A stretch of DNA of 62,833 nucleotides from a virus. The translations under genes were made by a program, and so were the position numbers. Shown here piece by piece: positions 13,901-22,900 of this stretch. The stretch is taken from positions 1 to 62,833 of IMG/VR virus record IMGVR_UViG_3300033144_005983; one strand, written 5' to 3'. Within the stretch, counting starts at the first letter, position 1. Each line of letters opens with the position of its first letter. The notes below the pieces were generated by a model. That model worked only from the letters and a program-made list of their open reading frames with translations, did no database searches and was not told the origin of the DNA.

Positions 13901-16900
13901 ACAATCAAAAAGGTAAAGACGGTAAAATGTATACTGTTTATCACAGAATCAGTACATTAGGAACTCGACAAGATGCTGAATATGATGCAAACGAAGCAAA
14001 CTTACTAAGTAAGAATACTGAGAATCTTCCTAAAACTTTAGCACCTACCCCTGAATCTCCTCAAGTAGTAGAACAAACTAATAATACTCAAAATCAAGGG
14101 CTTAAAAGAGCAGGAGATGGCCAAAACGAGATCATAGCAAAAAAAGATACTCCTATCCAAGGAGTAATTGATGCTATTAGTGAGCCTGTAACAGGAGACA
14201 CTCAAGCAGAAAGACAAAATCAAAGACTAAAAAATCTTCTCTCATATGTAGCAAGAACAAGTGGAAGTAATGCTTTTAATAGACAAATGGCTACACTATA
14301 TTCTAGAATGCTTGGGAGTTTAAGCGAAACTCCGATTGGTCTTAATATGTATGGAGCAGTAGAAAAAGGAGGAGAAGTAGTTCAACTAGATCCTGATGGA
14401 GGAATTTTAGTTACAGGATTTTTCGGAGGAAAATTTACTCCAAAAAAAGGATATGAAGCAGCTCATCTTGATTTATATCAAAGTAAAAAAAGTGATTATG
14501 TAAATACTAAATTTTCAAAAGAAGAGCAAATAGAATATCAAAACAATTTAATACTACATGAATTTACACATGTACTCACATCAGGACTAGCTACCAAAGT
14601 AACAATGGGAAAAGCTACAGCTACTGAGAAGAAATTCTATAAGAATATAGTTAAACTAAGAGATGCTACTCTAGATGCTTTAGTTAAATCAGGTCCAGAA
14701 ACTCAAATAAAATTTAGAATAAAAGGAAGTCAAGATTTTGGTACTAAAACATTAGGAGAATTATTTGGGGATAACTGGAAAGATGAAAAAACCAGAAGAG
14801 ACTATATAAATAAATTACAAGACGATTTTAAAAAAGGTGAAGGAATACCTAATCATTATATTAATGAATTACTATATCCTTTATTTGGAGAAAGAGCAGG
14901 CCAAGGAGATATAGAAGAATTCCTTGCAGGCATAATGACTTCCCCAACATTTCAAATATTTGCTCGTTCTCATTCAATTCCAACAGGTTACCAACAAGGA
15001 AAGAATCTTTGGGAAAAATTAATAGAGATATTCAATACTCTTTTTAAGAGCTGGGAAAAAGAAACTGGAATAACAGGAGTAAAAGACAGTATTCTTAAAT
15101 ATGGAATAGATCAAACCTTACAGATGGCTACTCTTCAAGCTGAAGAAATGGCAAAACTCAAAGAGAAAAAAACAATAGAAGATGGTGAATTCCTTGAAGA
15201 TGCCCTTGAAGATGATGTGGACTATAGCATATCAGGACCAGGAGAAAGAATTGTTATAGATGGAGATGATAATGTAGAAATACATGCTCGTAAAATGTAT
15301 AATAAACAAGATGCTGAACAAGTTTTTAAAATAATTGAAGACATATTTGATAGAACTTATGGTGCAGAACATGCTGAATCTGACAAATCGGGAAGAATAA
15401 GACGTTCTATGTATTATGGAGATGTAGAGTATGTATATGGAACAGGAAAGTCTGAAGTAAGAAGACCTCCAAATACAAATGTACCTCCTGCATTAAATAA
15501 AGTTATAAGAGATGTAGAAAAAAGATTAGGCTATCCTGAAGGTTACTTTGACGTAAATCTGATAAATGAATATAAAGACGGCAAGCAAAAAATTAATTTT
15601 CATACTGATAAAGAACCTATACTTGTAGATAACGGAAGAGTTGACCCTACTGTAGTAACAATAAGTTTTGGGGATACCAGAAGTATGGTTGTTAAGGCAA
15701 TAAGAGGAGGAAAAGAAGTTTCTATTCCTATGGAATCTGGAGTTGCTATAACTATGGGAACTCGTTCTCAACTTGATTACCTACATGGTATAAAAGAAGA
15801 AGGGAATAAAACCAAAAGATTTAGTATAACTCTAAGACATAACGCAGTTAAAGCTAGACAAGTAGCAGAAACAAGTGCCCAAGAAGCTTTAACTCAAGAA
15901 GAGTTGATGGAGCAGGCTGCGGGAATGACTGCAATACAGCAAAACTTTACAGATGGTTCAAAATACCAAGACGAAAATGGTGTATGGAAAGAACGTACTA
16001 TGCAACCTCAATTTAAAGGTAAATCTGCTATGGATCTTATATTGAGTGGAGATAGAACCAGAACTACAAGAGCTAAGACAGATATTCAAAGAATGGTAAA
16101 AGAATATGGGCTAAGCAGAATATCAGATCTTAAAGGAAAAATTGTAAGAATGACCTCTAAAGATGGTCGTTCAGTATTTACTAAAATTACAGGAGTACAT
16201 CAGTTTACTACAGAATATCAAAACCAAACTTGGCAACAAGAAGGATGGACAAAAGATGTGACAGATAGATTAGTAGGTGATTACCCTATTGCCTTAGAAT
16301 TTGAAGTAGTAGAAGGAACTGAAACTCATACAACAGACCCTAGAAAAACTACTGACGAAAAACCAAAGACAGTAGAAGAAATACAATCATTTTTTCCTAT
16401 AAGACGTTTAGACGCTTATACAGTTAGTGAATTGTTTCAAGGCATAAGTGGAGTACTACGTTTACAAGGAGCACCAGGAGTTCAATTAAAAGTATTTGGT
16501 AATAGAGTGCCGAAAGGAGTATATACTTATGATAATGTAGTTCAAGCTGTTCTTGATAAATTGACATTACGAGGAAAATATGACGGTTTACTTGAACTAT
16601 TAGAAAAAGAAAATCTTAAAGAAGAGGTTGAAGGAACAACTACTCCTACACAACCTGCAATAAAAACTGATCCTACACTACCTACAAAAATGGCTGATTT
16701 TACAAATCATTCAGGAGGAGCAAAAGGAGGAGATACACTTTGGGATAAAATAGGAAGAGGTTTTGGAGTAGTTAATCATAAACATTATAGAGAACCTGGA
16801 GCTACTGATGTAGATAGCGACCAATTAAAAAATCGAGGTACTAAACCTACTCATCTATCTACTGAAGATTATCAAGAAGGACAAAAGAAAGCAACTATTG

Positions 16901-19900
16901 CAGCTAGACAAATGGGAAGAGTTGCACCTACTCATCAAGTTAGATCAGCTTATATGATTAGAAACTGGGCACAAGTTAAGTATGCAGATGCTGTATATGC
17001 TATTGGAACTATAATTCCCAAAGGGACTGAAATGAAATATGGCAAAAAAGCCAAAATAGAGCAAGTAAAAGGAGGAACAGGTTATGCAGTTCAAATGGCC
17101 ATCAATGAAGGTAAACCAGTTTATGTATATGATGCAACACAAGATAGTTGGTTTCAATGGGAAGTCAAAACAGAAAGATTTAGAAAAACTGAAATTCCTG
17201 TACTTACTAAAAACTTTGCAGGTATAGGATCTCGTAGTTTAAGTACAAAAGAAGCTTGGGCTAAATCTGAACAAGCTATTAGTGATGTATATCAAAAAAC
17301 TGATAGTTTACTGGAACAATGGTTAGCAGAGACTGTTTATGATTCTCCTCAAGCTATAGCAAAAGGAACAAATATTCCACGTACAAAACTTTTTGATGTA
17401 AACGAAACTCGTACTGATCTTTCACCTGATCCCGTAGAGTTTACTGGAGTTGCTCAAGAATTAGTAGACTACAGAGGAACTATCTATAGAATAGAAGTCG
17501 ATAGTACTTTCCAAAAGAAACAAGTTAAAAACCATAGAACAGATAAGTTAGTTCCTCCAGGCACAGTAATTTATGAAAATGTTATAGCATTAGGAACTGA
17601 AAATTATAGTACTCCTAGTGAACCTCAATCTACAAATAATAGTGTAACTATTAATGGAGTTACGATAGACACAGGCCCTATAGCTCTTACAGAGGATCAG
17701 ACTATAGGCCTTCAAAAAATGGCAGATTTCTTTGATAGAAAAGATGCTAACGCAGGAAATGCATTTTCTTTAAGAGGGTATGCAGGAACTGGAAAAACTA
17801 CTTTAGTTACATTCTTTTTAAGTTATGTTGCCTCTAAAAGAGGAACCCAAGAAAAAATAGAACTTTCTACCCCTACTCATTATGCAAATGATGTTTTATA
17901 CTCCGTAATTTCAACTGCAGGATCTCATATTGGACTTTCTAATGTCGAACTACCAAGAACTGTAGACTCAAGATTGAGCACAGCTAAAATGATAGATAGT
18001 AATGGTAGAGTTGTATTTAGTAATAAATATCAAACACAAGAAAAAATAGAAAAAGGATTTCCTTATGGATCTGTACTTATTATAGATGAGGCCTCTATGA
18101 TAAAAGATGATTTTAATAAAGCAATAAGCATGCTAATTAAAAAGCAAAACATGAAAACCATATTCATGGGAGATCCTTTGCAGTTGCCACCTGTTGGAAA
18201 TAAACAATTAAGTGATGCATTGAATCATGGAGATCACTATGAGCTAACTGAAGTTAAAAGACAAGAAAAAGGTAATCCTTTAATGAAAGTTTTAGGAAGC
18301 ATAAGAAGTAATAGACTTTCTAGAACAGATAAATTTGAACATAAAACAGATGTAAACGAAAAAGGAGAAGGAATAGTTTGGACAAGTAATATGCAAACTT
18401 TTAAAGATACTATTGTAGAATATATGGGAAATTCTGCTATGAAATCAAGTCCTCTTTATGCAAAAGTAATAGCCTATACAAATGCTGCAGTAAAAGAATA
18501 TAATACGCTTGGAAGACGAGCTCTTTTAGGAGATAAAGTAATGAATGGAGCCTTTCAAGTAGGAGAACCACTTACTGGATATGCTAAATCTGGACAAATT
18601 GACAATGCAGGAACCTACGTTATTACAGAACAAACAAGCTACACAGATGAAATGCTTGTTGCAGATAATCCCGATCTTAATGAAAAAATAGGAAATACTT
18701 CTGATGCAGGAGCTTTAGTCAGTAAAATAACAGGTCAAAGAATGTCTGAACTCGCATTTACAGGAAAACTTGTTACAGTACAAAGAAGATATTCAGCTGA
18801 AGTAGAAGAAAAGTTAAAAAAAGAAAATGCTTATCCAAAACCTTTTAAAACATTCATATTTGATCCTGCTGCTAAAGCAGAAGGTAATATTGCAGTATTA
18901 GATGTACTTACTCAAATAGAAACTTATAAAAGTCAAATATATAGTGATGATAGTCTTACTTTAAGAGAAAAAAATAAACGCTATGCACAAAGTTTTGACC
19001 AATTAGACACAATTAAAGATCAGTTTCAGATACCTGCAGAACGATATCAAGCAAAAACTGCTTCACTAGGAGGTGAAACGATGTCGAAAGCGGAAGCAAT
19101 GAAAAGATTTAAAGGAGACTTTTATAAAGGAAAGTGGGTAGGAATAAAAAATAGTAATCTTTTCCAACATGAAAAAACTTTGGATTATGGCTACGCTATT
19201 ACTGCTCATAAAGCTCAAGGTTCTACTTATACAAATGTTCTTATAGACTGGGACAATATGGAAAAAGTATCAGGAAGAGTAATAAACGATTGGGATGGTA
19301 AACCATATATGACTGAAAGCAACTCTTTAAAATATGTAGCTCTTTCCCGACCCACTACTAAAGCTATTATATATAGTGCAGATGTTGTCCCAGGAGAACA
19401 AAAAACAAATACACTAACTGAAGACTCGCCTGCAAGTGCAGTAGGCCTAACTGGTGAAGTAGGCTTTGCAACAGGTGGAATAGATTTCAATGAATTACAA
19501 GATCTGGTAGCAAGTCCAGCAGAAGTCAAAAAAGCATTAGGTAAAGAGAAGCAAGAGTACGACGACTTTATGACAAGGCTAGATGATGATACTTCAGGAG
19601 AATTTGGACAGAAAAAAGAAGTTCCTATAGAATCTATAGCAAAAGACGCTATTTATACAGGAGTATTTTTAGGTAAAGAAGCAAGAAAAATGTTACTAGA
19701 CAAGTTTCCTGCTAAACATAAAAATGTTTTCATGCATCATTCAACAGTTCAGTTTAAACCTGAATCTGAAGATATAATGAATTTGGACTTTAATGGTCAC
19801 ACTGACTTAGTTGTTACAGGAATAGTTCAGGATGATAAAGGACAAGCCCTTATTGTAAAAAATCCTGTTTCTAAAATACCTGTTCCACATATTACAGTAT

Positions 19901-22900
19901 CAACTGCTGAAGGAGTTAAACCTTTTTACTCTAATGCAATGATAAAGAAAGCCATCAAAGAAGGCAATGTACAAACTTTAAAAGACCCTGTTGTAATCAA
20001 GGGTAAATTAGGAGTAATGTCAAAAAAGAATGATATATACCTTTCTAAAGATACTAAACCCGCTCCTAAAGTAATCCCTACTATAAGGAATCTTCCTTTA
20101 CATAAAATTGAAAAAGGATATGGATTACTTAATAGTAAAGGAGGTAAAAAACTATTTACCTTTATTAAAGGTGCCCAAGATATTGCAAAAAAAATAGAAG
20201 CTGAAAATCCTGGAGTACAAACAAAAATAGTTCCAGATACTAACAGAGGCTACATAATATTACTTTCAGATACTAGAGGTGATGGAACAATAAGTCAAGC
20301 ATCTCCTATAGTAAGTTCAAACAGATTAGGAAAACTTGATAATGCTACAAGAATAGTAGTTTCATCAATTGAAAATCAAATAGCTAACCTTAATAGAAGG
20401 ATAACTAGAGCCAGATCTCTTGATAAAGATGATAAGAGAGAAGCAATTGCTCCATTAGAGCATAGAATTACTGTACTAAAAGAGCAAATAGATACTATAA
20501 TAGATAAAAAAACCTCACAACAAGTAGTTGATATAGCAAAAGAACAGCTTCAATGGGCAAGTGATCTATTAGCAAAAAATGGAACAATGGCTGATCTTGA
20601 TTCAGTGATTAAAACTATCAAAGCATGGGAAGGAGTATTAGATAGGGTTAGTAAAGATACTGAGTTTAAAAGATATGATTTCCAAGACTTGCCTGCTATA
20701 TTGTTTGATCTTGAAAGACGATGGACTACTTCTGCAAAAGAAATAATAGGATATCAAGTGAATGCTTCATCAGGAATGGATCTCGCTATGGAAGATATTT
20801 TTGGTCCTCAATTTGATCCAGATTGGTTCAGTGCAACTACTCGAGGAGCATATACTTCTAAAGTACCCCTCGTTAGAATAGTAGATAAATGGCTACAAGA
20901 TGCAATCATTAAAGCTAATAATGAATTTACAGGAATAGCAAAAGAAGTAGACAAAGCTATTAAAGAATTAGCAGAAGCTCCTGGAGGAACTCTCATAGAG
21001 AAATTTGATATGATGGCTCAAATAGATGAAGAAGGAAAGAAAACAGGCAATCTAGTTAGAAGAGTAGGAATAGAATACTATAGACAACTAGCAGCACAAC
21101 GTTCAAAATTAGATACTGCCAGAGGTAAAGCAGGAAATGCAAATACAGCTTATAGAAATCATATCAAATGGTTAGGTGACAATACAGTAGGTATAAATAT
21201 AAACATGCTTATTGATGGTAAAGAAGTATATGATCCTCGTATTCCTATGGAAGATCAGAAAGTTAGATCTGCAGAAGAAGTAGCAGAGTATAGAAAAAGT
21301 TTAATAGAAAAACTAGGAGGAGACGAACAAGCTGAAGAAATAGTAGATGCTTTAATTGAAGATCAAAAATTAAGATTTGAGCAATATAAAAACGCAAGAG
21401 AAGAAATAATAATAGGTAACGAAGCTAAGTATCCTTCTGAAAAGAAAGAAGATATCTCTGGAAGATCTAATGCATTAGGATATTGGGAACAAAGAAATAG
21501 TCCCTTTATATACAGTAGTATAACAGAAAAAATATTAGATCCAACTAAATTGAAAAAAGTTGGTGGTGTAACCGAAAATGCTATTCCAAATAAATTTAGT
21601 TTTAAAAGTAATAGAGCTTCTCAATATGTTCCATCAGTACCTGCTTCTAAATTTTGGGATAGTAGGTTTAAGGAGATCATGAAAGATCCCGCATTAAAGA
21701 AATTCTATGAGTTTTATAGTGATAAAATGGAGGATATGTGGAGTGTGCTTCCTGATAATGGAGACATCAGTAAAAACCGAATACCTGATTTAGTCCGTGA
21801 CCTTCAAGAAAAATATACAGACTCTGCTCTTAGAGGAATAATTACAGGAGCACAAGACAGCTTAGTAAGTTTATTAACTGATAGAACTAATGCTGAAGTA
21901 GAATATGGAACTATAGATTCAGGTACAGGAGAAAAAATTCCTTCCATTCCATTATGGATGACAAATGAATCCTTAATGCCCGATCAAAAAAGTTATGATC
22001 TTGGAAAAATACTTAAAGCTTTTGCGGCCATGGCTACTAATTACAAACATAAAGCACGAGTAGAACCTCAAGTTATTCTAGCAAATAGAATGCTAAGAAA
22101 TGTAAAAGAAGCTACTGAAACTGAACGAGGAACTAAACAGATAGATGGACAAGGGCACTTAATGAGAAAAGAAGCAGGACTAACTCGTTCTAAAGCTCAA
22201 TTACAATACACTATAGAAGCCTTACTTTATGGCATAACAAGAGAACCTGGTACTCCTATTAAAATATTAGAAGATGTAGGAAGTGACTTAAAGATGAGTA
22301 CTGAAGCAAAAGAACAGCTACAACACGCAACTGAGGCAGCCGATCAATTTAAAAAAGATTTAGATAGTGGAGTTGAATACCTACAAGCCTACTCTGATTT
22401 TAAGAAGACTGTTAAAGACCTTCCTAAAGGAGTTAAATCGTTTATATATTCTGATTTAAACCAGAGACCTGAATTTTTAAGCTCAGATCCTGTCCGCCCA
22501 GTCTTTGAACTCACAGAAAAGAACAAAGAAAACTATATTAAAGCTCTACGAAAGCATTTTGAGCGTCCTATAACGTACCAAAGTGCAGGTGATGTGCTTA
22601 TAAGCTACACACAAGCCCTTGGAATGGGTTTTAACTGGTTCTCAGCCACTGCAAACCTTGTATTTGGTACATCTGCAGTGTTCAGACATGCAGCAGGAGG
22701 TTCTGAGTACACTACAAAACAAGCTAGACAAGCATTTGGAATAATGATGGCTTCTACTATGAATGGAGGAAAATACTCTCCTACACAATCAGGTAAAAAA
22801 GTAAGAGCTCTAATGGAAAACTTTGATGGTCTTGCTCAGGTAGTTGAATCTATGTATGGAGATGACTCTTCCAGAAGTGAAAACTGGTTATACTTCTTAC

